A stretch of 64,000 bases of DNA from Luteimonas colneyensis (GTDB lineage: Bacteria; Pseudomonadota; Gammaproteobacteria; Xanthomonadales; Xanthomonadaceae), in the NCBI RefSeq assembly GCF_014836665.1, contig NZ_JACSQJ010000001.1, positions 310,001 through 374,000 on the forward strand. The letters are read 5' to 3'. The translations under genes and the position numbers were made by a program. The notes beneath the pieces are model-generated. The model made no database searches. It had not been told where the DNA came from and saw nothing but the letters and a program-made list of their open reading frames with translations. Below, one piece after another: positions 21,271 through 38,200 of the stretch. Positions within the stretch are counted from its first letter, which is position 1. The number at the start of each line of letters is the position of its first letter.

Positions 21271-24200
21271 TCACGGCTGCACCACCGTCAGCCGCTCCGG
21301 CTGCGCCTGCCCCACCCCGCGCAGCTCCGGACGGTACATGTCCTCGGCCAGCGGCGGCGGCACCGCGTATTCGCCCGGCGTGACCGCGCGCACCAGGTAG
21401 AAGACGTCGGCGGCGCGGCCGGCATCGAGCTTCAGCGCGGCGACGTAGCGGTCGTCGCGGAACTCCTCGTGCAGCAGCTCGGCGGCGTCGCCGCGGTCAT
21501 CGAGGCGGATGCCGCCGACGACCACGTCGGCCCAGGCCGAGGCGTCGCCGAGGTTCATGTTCTCGACCTCAAGGCCCGCCGGCAGCAGCTCGGTCAGCAG
21601 CGCGTCGGGCATGCTCCGGTCGGCGGTGAGGGTCACCCGCACCACCAGCGCCTCGCCTTCGCGCAGCGGGCGCGGCGTCCAGGGCTTGCCGTCGGGGGTG
21701 TACCAGCGGCGCTCGACCTTCAGCACGCTCGCCTCGGGCGCCGGCGCACTGCGCGGGATGCCGGCCACGTCCATGCTCGCGTACATCGGAGCCTGCCCTT
21801 CCGGCACCAGGCGCACGCCCGCCGCCAGGGCTTCATGGCCGTAGACGCGGGAGAAGCGGCGCATCGGCGCCAGCGCCTCCTCCACGCCGGCCTCGCTCAG
21901 CCTGCCGCTGAAGGTCCTGCCGGATCCGGCCAGCTCGCGTCCCAGGCGCGCGATGGCCGCCTGCTCCTGGGTGCTCAGGTAGAACCAGCGCGCCTTGCGC
22001 CGCGCGTCGAGCTCGGCGCCGAGCCCGCGCAGCGCGGCGCTGCGCTTCGGCGTGGCGACGTCGTGCTTGTGCACCAGCGCCTGCATCAGCGCGGCGTCGC
22101 GCAGCGGCGTGCCGTAGTCGCCGAGCCAGCCCGGGCGGTCGCCGTTCCAGCCGAACGCCTCGTCCAGCGCCGTGTCGCCGCGCGCCTTGTCGCCCTGCAG
22201 CGACAGCGCCAGGCCGAGATGCGCCAGCGGCATCGCGCTGCGTGCCGACTTCCGGTAGCCGTCGTGGAGCGCGCGCAGCGTGCCCAGCGGCGCGCGGTTC
22301 ACGCGTGCAAGCACGTAGCCGGCATGCGCCTTGTAGGCCAGGCGCAGGTGGCTGCGGTTGTCGCTGCCGTAGAACTGCTCGCCGTCGGACAGCAGGTCCT
22401 CCGACATGCGCGACAGGGCGCGCTGCAGCATCGCCTCGGGCACGTCGAAGCCGGCCTCGCGGGCGTCGAGCATGAACTCGGCGACATAGGGGGTCAGCAT
22501 CGGCTGCGTGTCGCCGCTGCCGCCCCACATGCTGAAGTGGCCCGAGCTGGTCTGCAGCGCCGCCAGCCGGCCCAGCGCGCCTTCCATGCGCTGGCGGCGT
22601 GCACCGTCGGGCAGCGGACTCATGCCCCAGGATTCGGCCGTGGGCGTATCCAGCACCAGGGCCGCATAGCCCTTGCTGGTGGTCTGCTCGGCGCAGCCGT
22701 AGGGATAGCGCAGCGCGCCCTCGAGCGCGGCGGCGAAGGCGATCGGCGGCGTGGCACTGAGGCCCAGGCGCGCGTTCACCGAGCCCGGCAGCATGCCTTC
22801 GGCCAGGGCCGGATCGAGCACCACCGGGGCCAGCGGATCCAGCACCAGGCTGCGCGAGCGCAGCAGCTGCGGCCAGGGCGCACGCACCGGCAGCTCGTAG
22901 CTGCGATCGACCGCGACGCCTTCGCCGTCCACGCGCACGCGCACCTTGCCGACCTCGTGGCCGTCGAGCGCACGCAGCGGGAAGGACAGCGTGCCGCGGC
23001 CGTCAACCGCGAGCTTCGCCTCGCGCGTGCCCTGCTCCACTCGCAGCGGCCCGACGCCGTCCACGCGCACGCGGAAGTCGCCGGCCCTGCCGGTGAAGTT
23101 GGCCAGGTCCAGGGTCACCGTGGCGCGGTCGCCCGGCGCCATCACCCGCGGCATGCTGGCCTCGGCGACCAGCGGCGCGCGTACCAGCAGCTCGGCATCG
23201 CGGTGGCCGTAGGCGTCATCGCCGAACACCAGGGCGGAGACGCGCAGGGTGCCGTTGAAGTCGGGCAGCGTGAATTCGACCGTGGCATTGCCCTTGGCAT
23301 CGAGCTTCACGGGGCCGGAGAACAGGTCGACCGTCTGCACCCGCGCGGTCGGACGACGCGCCTGCGGCAGCGCCTCCAGGCCCTGGTCGCCGCCGAAGCG
23401 CAGGCGCGCGGTGCCGCCTTCAAGGCTTTCGATCACGCGGCCGTAGACATCGTAGGCGTCCACGCCCAGGCGACGCTGGGCGAAAAAGTGGCGGCCGGCA
23501 TCGGGCACCGGATAGCGGGTGATGTTGAGGATGCCGACGTCGACGGCGGACACGGTGGCGTGCGCGGTCCTGCCGGCGAGCCCGGGCACCGCGAGCGTCA
23601 CCCGCAGGGTGTCGTCGGGCCTGGCCTGCTTCGGAAGCGACAGGCCGACGGCCACCTGGCGGTCGCCGCGCGCCATCGGTACGTGGGCCACGCCCACCGC
23701 GCGCGCCGGCGTCACCTTGCTGCTGGCGCTGCCGCCCCGGAACACCAGGGCGGTCACGTAGACGTCGTGGCGCTCCCAGTCTTCGGTCACCGGCACGTTG
23801 AACGTGCTGCCCGCCCGGGCGTCGATCGCCTGCACGTAGAGCAGCCTGTCGCTCTCGACCAGCAGCAGGCCCTTGCCCGGATGCGGCGGGGTGACCGTCA
23901 CTTCCAGGGTGTCGCCGGCGCGGTAGCCGGTGCGGTCCAGCGCCAGCTTGACCTTGTCCGGGCGCGCGTCGAGGCCGCGGTTGTCGTCGTCCCAGCTCCA
24001 GCCGGCGCGGAAGGGGTAGCGGGTGACCAGGCCGGTCTCGGGGTCGCGCGCCTCGATCCGGTACTCGCCCCACTCCACCGGGAAGTCGACGCGCGTTGCA
24101 CTGGCGCCGGCATCGACGCTGCGTGTCTCCACCACCTCGAAGCGGCTGGTGTGGCTGTAGGTCCAGCCGTCCTCTTCGTCGAAGTTCCAGTGGTAGTCGC

Positions 24201-26190
24201 GGCGCTCGCGCACCAGCTTCAGCTCGAGGCCGGCCAGCGGACGCGGCGTGCCCTGGGCGTCCACGCGCAGGATCTCGAAGCCGGCTTTCGCATTGGCGTC
24301 GCTGCCTTCGGCGTCGTCGAACAGCGGGCGCACGCCGACCAGCGCATCGGCGGGCCAGAGCACGCGCTCGAGGCTGCGGTTGACCGTGCGGCCGCCGGTC
24401 TCGTACAGGCTGCCCGCGACCACCACCGACACCGGCGTGTCGCCGCGGACCTCCGCGGGCAGGACCAGGGTCTGCTGCAACTTGCCCTCGTCGTCGAGCG
24501 CGGTATCGACCACGTCGCTGGCCTCGCGCGGCAGCGTCACCGTGGGATCGCCGAAGAACCAGCCCGGCATCGACTCCAGCGGATGCTGCTCCACCGCCAC
24601 CGCCAGCCGTGCGGTGAAGCGGTTGCCCGCGGCCGGCGCGCCGTAGAGATAGGCGCCGGTGACGTCCATCTTCAGCGCATCGCCCCTGGCCAGGCGCTGC
24701 TGCGCGCTGTCGAGCTCGAGCTTCATGCGCTCGGGCAGGAACTCCTCGATGCGCAGGTCCATGCCCTGCACCAGCTCCTTGCTGGCCGGGTCGGTGCGGA
24801 ACTCGACCTGCCAGCGGCCGGTGGGCGCCTCGACCGGGATCTCCTTCTCGAAGCGGTAATAGCCCTGCGCGCCGGGCTCCAGGCGCGATTCCACGAACAC
24901 CTTGCCGTCGGGCTGCTTCAGGCGCGCGAACAGCGGCTGCGCCTTGCCGGCGGCCGCGGCCGGCACCGGCTTGCCGTCGGCGTCGCGCAGCAGTGCCGAG
25001 ACGCGCACGGTCTCGCCGGGACGGTAGAGATCGCGGCCCGACCAGGCGAAGACCTCGAACCAGGCCTGCCTGCGCCCGGCCACCGCGAACTCGGAGAGAT
25101 CCAGCGCCGGCTGGTTGAAGGGCAGCATGGACACGTCGCTGCCGCGGCTCGCGACCAGCACCTGCGCGGCGTCGAGCCTGTGCTCCAGCACGGCGTTGCC
25201 GTTGCCGTCGGTCTGGGCCTTGAACACCGGCTGCCCATCGTCGCCCAGCACCTTCAGGTCCACGCCGCCCAGCGCGCTGCCGTCGCGCAGCGATGCGGTG
25301 TGCACGAACAGCTGGTCGGCGTGGGCGCGCACGTGCAGGCCGATGTCGCTGACGCTGAAGAAGGCGGTGTCGTACATGCCGTCGAAGCTGCCGGCGCGCT
25401 TCATGGTGGCGAAGTACAGGCCCGGCTGCTGCAGCTCGGCGATGTCCTGCAGCGGCAGGTAGGTGACCGCGCGCTCGTTGCGCTCGCCGCCGAGCACGAA
25501 GCGGTTGACGTAGACCGGGTCCGCCATGCCGGCGACGCTGCGGCTGCGCCGGTAGTCGCTGTCGAGCTCCCAGCCGCTGCGGCGGCCGCCGCGCTGGTAG
25601 TGGGCGAAGAAGCGCGGCAGCTCGGACTCGCGCACGCGCAGGAACTCGACGTCGACCTCGGCCACGTTCACCGACACCACCGGCAGCCCGCGCGATTCAC
25701 GCGCCGGCAGCACGCTGCCCTGGGACGCGAAGCCGGCGGCCGGCTTCAGCTCGCCGGTGTGCACCTTCCGCTCGATGTCGCGGCCCAGCGTGCTGCCATC
25801 GGCCGCGGTCAGCGCGGCCGAGATGCGCAGGGTGTAGTCGCGATTGGCCTCGACGAAGGGGAAGCGCAGGATCCGGCCCTCGTCGTCCAGGCTCCAGCTG
25901 CTGTCCTCGCCCACCGGTTCGGCGAAGGTGAGCAGCCGGTCGAAGTCCTGCGTGCCCACCAGCGGCTGCGAGAACTCGACGGCCAGCGCCAGCGAGCCTT
26001 CTTCCTCGTCGGGCCAGGCGCGGACCAGGCCGAAGCCGTCCACCGTGGCGCGCTCGGCGACGATGGCCTCGCCGCTGGGTGCCGGGAGCTGACCGCCCTC
26101 GTTGCGCTTGCAGCCCACGGCCAGGAGCGCCAGCAGCACGGCACCTGCGGCGAGCAGCCGCAGGCCGGTCGAGCATCCGATTCCCTTCAT
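21271..26190 (-). CDS. yfhM: Bacterial alpha-2-macroglobulin lipoprotein
   Basis: A 1639-residue periplasmic protease-trapping protein. The start at 26190 (MKGIGCSTG...) gives a signal peptide ending in the lipobox LLAVGC, so it is lipid-anchored. It has repeated macroglobulin-like beta domains, a bait-type region, and the intact thioester motif GCAEQ with Cys1166, which marks a covalent-trapping member. This is followed by the alpha-helical toroid (SSGHFSMWGGSGD) and a C-terminal receptor-like domain. It is first in a two-gene unit with pbpC, as in E. coli. TATACT at 26222-26227 is a likely -10. Confidence 0.95.
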   Translation of the reverse strand: MKGIGCSTGLRLLAAGAVLLALLAVGCKRNEGGQLPAPSGEAIVAERATVDGFGLVRAWPDEEEGSLALAVEFSQPLVGTQDFDRLLTFAEPVGEDSSWSLDDEGRILRFPFVEANRDYTLRISAALTAADGSTLGRDIERKVHTGELKPAAGFASQGSVLPARESRGLPVVSVNVAEVDVEFLRVRESELPRFFAHYQRGGRRSGWELDSDYRRSRSVAGMADPVYVNRFVLGGERNERAVTYLPLQDIAELQQPGLYFATMKRAGSFDGMYDTAFFSVSDIGLHVRAHADQLFVHTASLRDGSALGGVDLKVLGDDGQPVFKAQTDGNGNAVLEHRLDAAQVLVASRGSDVSMLPFNQPALDLSEFAVAGRRQAWFEVFAWSGRDLYRPGETVRVSALLRDADGKPVPAAAAGKAQPLFARLKQPDGKVFVESRLEPGAQGYYRFEKEIPVEAPTGRWQVEFRTDPASKELVQGMDLRIEEFLPERMKLELDSAQQRLARGDALKMDVTGAYLYGAPAAGNRFTARLAVAVEQHPLESMPGWFFGDPTVTLPREASDVVDTALDDEGKLQQTLVLPAEVRGDTPVSVVVAGSLYETGGRTVNRSLERVLWPADALVGVRPLFDDAEGSDANAKAGFEILRVDAQGTPRPLAGLELKLVRERRDYHWNFDEEDGWTYSHTSRFEVVETRSVDAGASATRVDFPVEWGEYRIEARDPETGLVTRYPFRAGWSWDDDNRGLDARPDKVKLALDRTGYRAGDTLEVTVTPPHPGKGLLLVESDRLLYVQAIDARAGSTFNVPVTEDWERHDVYVTALVFRGGSASSKVTPARAVGVAHVPMARGDRQVAVGLSLPKQARPDDTLRVTLAVPGLAGRTAHATVSAVDVGILNITRYPVPDAGRHFFAQRRLGVDAYDVYGRVIESLEGGTARLRFGGDQGLEALPQARRPTARVQTVDLFSGPVKLDAKGNATVEFTLPDFNGTLRVSALVFGDDAYGHRDAELLVRAPLVAEASMPRVMAPGDRATVTLDLANFTGRAGDFRVRVDGVGPLRVEQGTREAKLAVDGRGTLSFPLRALDGHEVGKVRVRVDGEGVAVDRSYELPVRAPWPQLLRSRSLVLDPLAPVVLDPALAEGMLPGSVNARLGLSATPPIAFAAALEGALRYPYGCAEQTTSKGYAALVLDTPTAESWGMSPLPDGARRQRMEGALGRLAALQTSSGHFSMWGGSGDTQPMLTPYVAEFMLDAREAGFDVPEAMLQRALSRMSEDLLSDGEQFYGSDNRSHLRLAYKAHAGYVLARVNRAPLGTLRALHDGYRKSARSAMPLAHLGLALSLQGDKARGDTALDEAFGWNGDRPGWLGDYGTPLRDAALMQALVHKHDVATPKRSAALRGLGAELDARRKARWFYLSTQEQAAIARLGRELAGSGRTFSGRLSEAGVEEALAPMRRFSRVYGHEALAAGVRLVPEGQAPMYASMDVAGIPRSAPAPEASVLKVERRWYTPDGKPWTPRPLREGEALVVRVTLTADRSMPDALLTELLPAGLEVENMNLGDASAWADVVVGGIRLDDRGDAAELLHEEFRDDRYVAALKLDAGRAADVFYLVRAVTPGEYAVPPPLAEDMYRPELRGVGQAQPERLTVVQP

Positions 26191-26221
26191 GGCGCGTCCG
26201 TCGTCAGCAGGAGTCGCCTGC

Positions 26222-26227
26222 AGTATA
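26222..26227 (-). promoter_or_regulatory. Candidate -10 box for yfhM-pbpC
   Basis: On the minus strand TATACT lies 32-37 bases upstream of the yfhM start. The expected -35 position is a C-run, so recognition would be weak or activator-dependent. Confidence 0.4.
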
Positions 26228-26263
26228 GGAGTGCCGTGACATGCGGGGGCACGACACACCCCT

Positions 26264-26291
26264 TGCAGGAGCAGCTATCGCTGCCCCTGCA
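26264..26291. repeat. Short hairpin of the GGAGC repeat type between gyrA and yfhM
   Basis: TGCAGG and GCAGC pair with GCTGC and CCTGCA around a TATC loop, with one internal mismatch. It lies 12 bases beyond the gyrA stop and upstream of yfhM, so it could also help end or protect the gyrA transcript. Confidence 0.6.
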
Positions 26292-26302
26292 TGGCGTCGG
26301 GG

Positions 26303-28984
<2,682 letters not shown>

Positions 28985-29065
28985 TGCGACCCTTTCGAAA
29001 GTGGTTCACGGGGCTGCCCGCGGCTGCCGCGCCGACCTCGCGCGCAGGCTGGACAGAACCTGTGG

Positions 29066-29071
29066 ATTCTA
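29066..29071 (-). promoter_or_regulatory. Candidate -10 box for gyrA
   Basis: On the minus strand TAGAAT lies about 82 bases upstream of the gyrA start, in the only AT-richer part of the 310-base gyrA-mtnA spacer. No good -35 is seen. Apart from this and the inverted repeat at 29173-29264, I see nothing in that spacer. Confidence 0.3.
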
Positions 29072-29172
29072 TCACAACGGCGCGGTCTCCGCCCGCCCGA
29101 TACCGCTGGAAATCAAGGACTTGCGGCGGCGGACGGGTGCTTCTGGAACCCGGGACACTTACCGGACGGCAT

Positions 29173-29264
29173 CCTGCAGGAGCCGCTATCGCGGCGACCA
29201 CCTCGCGACACGGCAACGGTCGCCATCGCGACAGGCCAATCGCCGCGATAGCGGCTCCTGCAGG
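29173..29264. repeat. Perfect 25-bp inverted repeat between gyrA and mtnA
   Basis: The arms at 29173-29197 (CCTGCAGGAGCCGCTATCG...) and 29240-29264 are exact reverse complements around a 42-base loop. It shares the GGAGC-GCT layout with the TGTAGGAGC repeats but with CCGCTATCGCGG in place of AGCTACAGCTG, so it is a sub-type of the same family. Confidence 0.9.
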
Positions 29265-29294
29265 CGCGTATACCGATGGCAGACGGCGACGCGC

Positions 29295-30365
<1,071 letters not shown>

Positions 30366-30437
30366 GCGGGGATTCCAGGCAAGTGGGGGGTGGTGACCAA
30401 TTCCGCGCTGTCGGGTGGGCGTGGGGAGATGCCGGGG

Positions 30438-30505
30438 GTCGCAGCTGTAGCTGCTCCTACAAGGTCCGGCGCGGTCATCTGTAGGAGCAGCTAAAGCTGC
30501 GACCA
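30438..30505. repeat. TGTAGGAGC-type repeat pair, arms in the outward order
   Basis: Arms at 30438-30462 (GGTCGCAGCTG...) and 30481-30505 (TGTAGGAGCAGCT...) are reverse complements with one mismatch. Compared with the pair at 15587-15659, the arm order is swapped. It lies just after the epmA stop. Confidence 0.9.
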
Positions 30506-30508
30506 CGC

Positions 30509-31455
30509 TTACGCGCGCCCGAAGTCATAGGCCAGCACGTCGGCGATCGCGCCGGTGCCGAGCATCGCCATCAGCAGCCGGTCGATGCCCAGCGCCACGC
30601 CGGAGCATTCCGGCATGCCAGTGGCCAGCGCGTCCAGCAACGCCTCGTCGATCGGGGGCTGCGCCACGCCGCGGGCGGCACGAACGCCATGGTCGCGCTC
30701 GAAGCGCGCGCGCTGTTCGGCCGCGTCGGTGAGCTCGTGGTAGCCGTTGGCCAGCTCCAGCGGGCCGAGGTAGAGCTCGAAGCGCTCGGCCACGTCGACG
30801 TCGCCGCGCCGCGCCACCTTCGCCAGCGCACACTGCGAGGCCGGGTAGTCGTGCATCGCCAGCAGCTGATCGGCGGGAAACGCCGGCTGGATGCGGTGCG
30901 TCATCAGCAGGTCGAGCCAGTCGTCGCGGGTCAGGCCTTCGGGATCGACGTCTCCGGCAAAGGCCGCCTGCAGCTCGCCGACGGAGGCGGTCATCGGATC
31001 GAGGCCGAGCGCCTCGCGGTAGACGTCGCGGAAGGAGGCCTTGCGCAGCGTCGCCTCGCGTCCGACCAGGGCCAGCGCCGCCTGCACCAGCGCCGCGGTC
31101 TCGTCCACCAGCGGATCCAGCGTCCAGCCCACGCGGTACCACTCGAGCATGGTGAACTCGGGGTTGTGGCGGCCGCCGGCCTCGCCGTCGCGGAACACGC
31201 GGCCGAGTTCGTAGCAGTCGCCCAGGCCCTCGGCCAGCAGGCGCTTCATCGGGAACTCGGCCGAGGTGCGCAGCCAGCGCGTGCGCGGCGCGCCGTCGGT
31301 GCGGCCGCTGAACTCGAGCGTGAAGGAGGCGATGTTGGGATCGGTGTTGCCGGCGCGCGACATCACCGGGGTCTCGACCTCGAGCACGCCGCGGGCGTCG
31401 AAGAAATCGCGCACCAGGCGGTTGAGCCGCGCGCGCAGGCGCAGCGCCTCGTGGC

Positions 31456-31459
<4 letters not shown>
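30509..31459 (-). CDS. epmA: Elongation factor P--(R)-beta-lysine ligase
   Basis: A 316-residue class II lysyl-tRNA-synthetase paralogue (GenX/PoxA/YjeA) that lacks the anticodon-binding domain and attaches beta-lysine to EF-P. Class II motifs are present: [28 protein letters not shown] (motif 1 area), [21 protein letters not shown] (motif 2) and [15 protein letters not shown] (motif 3). The start at 31459 overlaps the stop of the GNAT gene by 4 bases (ATGA), indicating translational coupling. The partner genes efp and epmB are not in this window. Confidence 0.95.
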
Positions 31460-34349
<2,890 letters not shown>

Positions 34350-34352
34350 TCA

Positions 34353-34467
34353 CGGGAGCCGCTACAGCGGCGGGGGCGCGCGTTCTTCGTGGGAGCGGCT
34401 GTAGGGAGGGGGGGGCTCGTGGCGGGACTGGTCGCAGCTGTAGCTGCTCCTACAGCGGCTCCTGCCG
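34353..34467. repeat. Composite of three GGAGC-type repeat arms between zipA and ligA
   Basis: Fragments GGGAGCCGCTACAGCGG (34354-34370), GTGGGAGCGGCTGTAG (34389-34404) and a full arm GGTCGCAGCTGTAGCTGCTC... (34430-34455) followed by CGGCTCCTGCCG (34456-34467) are packed into the 151-base zipA-ligA gap. They appear to be degraded or partly overlapping members of the same family. Confidence 0.75.
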
Positions 34468-34479
34468 TTTCTGCTGCGG

Positions 34480-35235
34480 TTACCAGCTCGGGCTGCGGGT
34501 GATCTGGACCTCGTGCTCGCGGTCGTAGGTGCGCATCTCCTCGCGCAGGTGCGCGATGCGCTGGCGTCCGAGCGCGTTGCGCTGCTCGTCGAGCAGCACG
34601 CCGTCGAGCAGGTCGGCCATGCGCTCGGCGGTGGGCAGCATCGCATCCCAGGCCTCGAGCGCCGGCACCGGCGCCGGGAGCGTCAGGAAGAACGCGATCG
34701 CCGGCGTCTCCATCGACTGGATGCCGTCCATCTCGAAGCTGCCCGGCTTGCGGATGTTGGCCACGCTGAACACCGGGCCCCGCTCGGGATGGCCGCTGAC
34801 CAGGCGGTGGAAGACGCTGAGGTGGCCAAACGTGAGCCCCGCCTTCTCGGCGGCGACCACGATGTCCGGTCCGCGCAGCACGTTGCCGGCACGCGCGGCG
34901 ATGTAGAGGGTCACGATCCTGTCGAACTCGTCGCTGACGCGGCGGCCGTACTGGCTGACGGTGGCGCCGGCGGTGCCGCCCACGGCACCGTCGAGCAGTT
35001 CCATCTCGGCCTGCACCGTGTCCTCGCCGGCGGCATCCGCGCCCTCGCCCAGTTCGCGCTCGAGCTGCGCGCCCAGCGTGGGCTCCATGCGCTCCTCGCG
35101 CGAGGCGGGCGCGTCCTTCGCCGGGACGCGGCGACCCTGCGGACTGCGCGGGCGGGTGCCGAAATACCAGATGGCCGCGAACAGCAGGACGCCGACGACC
35201 AGGATCCCGATCCGCAGCAGCCAGGTGTCAGTCAT
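34480..35235 (-). CDS. zipA: Cell division protein ZipA
   Basis: A 251-residue division protein that tethers FtsZ to the inner membrane. The N-terminal membrane segment LLRIGILVVGVLLFAAIWYFG (residues 5-25) is followed by a short basic/acidic linker. The C-terminal FtsZ-binding domain (about 110-245) contains RAGNVLRGPDIVVAAEKAGLTFGHLSVFHRL and FSVANIRKPGSFEMD. The linker is shorter than in E. coli ZipA (328 residues). It lies 33 bases downstream of smc and upstream of ligA, the usual order in this group. Confidence 0.93.
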   Translation of the reverse strand: MTDTWLLRIGILVVGVLLFAAIWYFGTRPRSPQGRRVPAKDAPASREERMEPTLGAQLERELGEGADAAGEDTVQAEMELLDGAVGGTAGATVSQYGRRVSDEFDRIVTLYIAARAGNVLRGPDIVVAAEKAGLTFGHLSVFHRLVSGHPERGPVFSVANIRKPGSFEMDGIQSMETPAIAFFLTLPAPVPALEAWDAMLPTAERMADLLDGVLLDEQRNALGRQRIAHLREEMRTYDREHEVQITRSPSW

Positions 35236-35268
35236 CGTGGTCTCCGTGTAGAAAAGATTCGTCGGACG

Positions 35269-38200
35269 TCAGGCGGCGCCGGCCAGGCGCGCGGCTTCCG
35301 CGAGGTCCACCGACACCAGCCGGCTGACGCCGGGCTCGCGCATGGTAACGCCCGAGAGCTGCTTCGCGGCCTCCATCGTGGCCTTGTTGTGGGTCACGAA
35401 CAGGAACTGCACCTTCTCGCTCATCTCGGTGACCATCGCGCTGAAGCGGCCGACGTTGGCCTCGTCCAGCGGCGCGTCGACCTCGTCGAGCAGGCAGAAC
35501 GGCGCCGGGTTGAGCTGGAAGATCGCGAACACCAGCGCGACCGCGGTCATCGCCTTCTCGCCGCCGGACAGCAGCGAGATGTTGGACACGCGCTTGCCCG
35601 GCGGGCGCGCCATGATCGCGACGCCCGTGTCGAGCAGGTCCTCGCCGGTGAGTTCCAGGTAGGCATGGCCGCCGCCGAACAGGCGCGGGTAGATCTCCTG
35701 CACGCCGGAGTTGACCCGGTCGAAGGTGTCCTTGAAGCGGCCGCGGGTCTCGCGGTCGATCTTGCGGATCGCATCCTCGAGCGTCTCCAGCGCCGAATTG
35801 AGGTCGGCGTCCTGGCTGTCGAGGTATTCCTTGCGCTGCGCGGCCTCGGCATGCTCCTGGATCGCAGCCAGGTTGACCGGTTCCAGGCGCCGCAGCTTCG
35901 CGTCGAAGTCGGCGACCATGCGGCCCCAGGCACCGGCTTCGGCCTCTTCGGACAGGCCGGCGACGACCTCCTCGAGCACGAAGCCGGCCTCGGTGACCGC
36001 GGCGGTGAGCTGCTCGGCGTGGATCGCGAGCGCCTGCTGGTCGAGTCTGCGCTGGGCGATCGCCTCGCGCTGGGCGAGCGCCTGCTCGTCGCGCTGGTGG
36101 CGGACCTGCTCGTACTGGCGCAGCCCGGCATCGACGCCGTCGAGCGCGCTGCGCGCCTGCGACAGCAGCTCTTCGGCGCGCACGCGCTGCGCGAGCGCGG
36201 CCTGGCGCTGCTGCTCCAGGTCGTCGACCGGACTGTCGCCGGAGGCAAGCTGGGTCGTGATCTCGCCCAGGCGGGTATCGAGCTGGCCGCGCTGGCCGCC
36301 CATGCGCTGCAGGGCCTGGCGCAGGCCGTTGGCCTGGGTGCGCTGGGTTTCCAGCTGCAGCGCCAGCGCGTGTGCCTGCTCGCGCGACTCGCGCGCCGCG
36401 GTGCGGGCCTCGTCACGGGCGGCGGCGAAGCGCGCACGCTCGGCCTCCAGCCCGCGGCGGATCTCCTCGAGTTCGGCCATGCGCGTGACCGCGTCTTCCA
36501 GGCGGCCGCGTGACTCGCGCGCCTGCTCGCCGCTGCCGGCGATGGATTCGCCCAGCTGCGCCAGCTCGGCGTCGATGCGTTCGATGCGGTTGCGGGCCGC
36601 GTCCAGGCGCCCCTGCTGGCCCTGCAGCCGGCCGGCGAGCTCGGAGATGCCGCGGTGTGCGTGGTAGAGCTGGCGCTGCGCGTCCTCGCGCGCCTGCTCC
36701 GCGGCCAGCAGGCGCTCGCGGCCGCTGGCCAGCGCCTCTTCCAGCTCGCCTTCGCGGACCTGCAGCTGCTCGATGTCGTCGCGCAGGCCCTGGATCTCGC
36801 GCTCGCGCAGCAGCGCGCCCTGGCGCGCCGCGCCGGAGCGCAGCACCCGCAGCCAGCCGGCGCCGAGCCGCTCGCCGTCGCGGGTGATCACCGAATCGCC
36901 AGGCTCCAGCCGCGCCTGCAGCGCACGCGCCTCGGCCAGCGAATCGGCGACGTGCAGGCGTGACAGCAGCCGGCGGATCGCCAGCGGCCCGCGCACGCGC
37001 GACGCCAGCGAAGTCGACGCGAATTCCTCATCGCCGCGCTCCGACGACACCAGCGCGATGCGGCCCTCGCCCAGGTCGGCCAGCGCCTCGACCAGCGTCC
37101 CGGGGCTGTCGACCAGCACGCCCTCGATCATCTGCCCGAGCGCGCCTTCGACCGCGTTTTCCCAGCCCGCCTCGACCTCCAGCGCCTCGCCGACGCGCGT
37201 GGACGAATCCAGCCCGTGCTGGCGCAGCCAGGCCATCGCCGCGCCCTGCTCCTGGCCCAGCGCCGCGTGCTGCAGCGTCTCCAGCGAGGACAGGCGGCCG
37301 CGGGCCTCCTGGGCCTGCTTGCGGACTTCGGAGATCTCCTGCTGCGCGGCGCGCTGCTGGTCCTGCAGGTCGAGCGCGGCCTGCTTGCGTGCTTCCAGGC
37401 CTTCGTTCAGCCCTTCCAGCGCGATCTTCTGCGCCTCGTGTTCCTCGGCGACGCTCTCGAACGCCTCCGCCAGCGCCTCCAGGTCCAGGCCGGAACGCTC
37501 GGCCGACAGCGCCTCGCGGCGGCGGTCGGACTCCAGCGACTGGCGGTCGAGGTAGTCGACTCGGGTGCGCTCGACATCCGCGGCGCGCGCGGCCTCGCCG
37601 GCCTCGCGGCTGTACGCGTCCCAGCGCTCCTGCCAGTCGGCCAGCGCGGCCTCGGCGTCGCGCAGCGCATCCTGGCGGGTTTCGTCGCTTTCGCGCAGGG
37701 CCTCGAGCGCGGGCTCGGCCTCGGCGATCGACTCTTCCAGGATCGCCAGCCGCTCCTCGTCGCCGCTGATGTGCTGCGCCAGCTCGGCGATCGCGTCCTC
37801 GGCCTCTTCGCGGGCGCGCAGCAGGCGCTGCGACAGCTCGCGCTGGTGGGCGATCTGCTGCTCGATGCGGGCGAGCGTGCCGCCCACCTCGTAGCCGGCG
37901 GCCTGGGCACGGCTGAGCGCGTCCATGGCCTCCTCGCGCTTCACCCGGCCTTCCTCGAGCTCGCGCTCGGCTTCGCGCTGTTCGGCGATCAGCTGCTGCA
38001 GGCGGGTCTCGTCCTGCGCCAGCTTCTCGCGCATGCCCGACAGCTTCGCGTCCAGCGCGCGGAACTCCAGCGCCTTCCACTCGGCGTCGCGGATCCGGCG
38101 CTCGGCCTGGATCGCGGTGTACTGCTCGGCCTGCCGCGCCTGGCGCGCCAGATGGGTCAGCTGTTTGCCGACTTCCTCGCGCAGGTCGTTGAGGCGGTCG

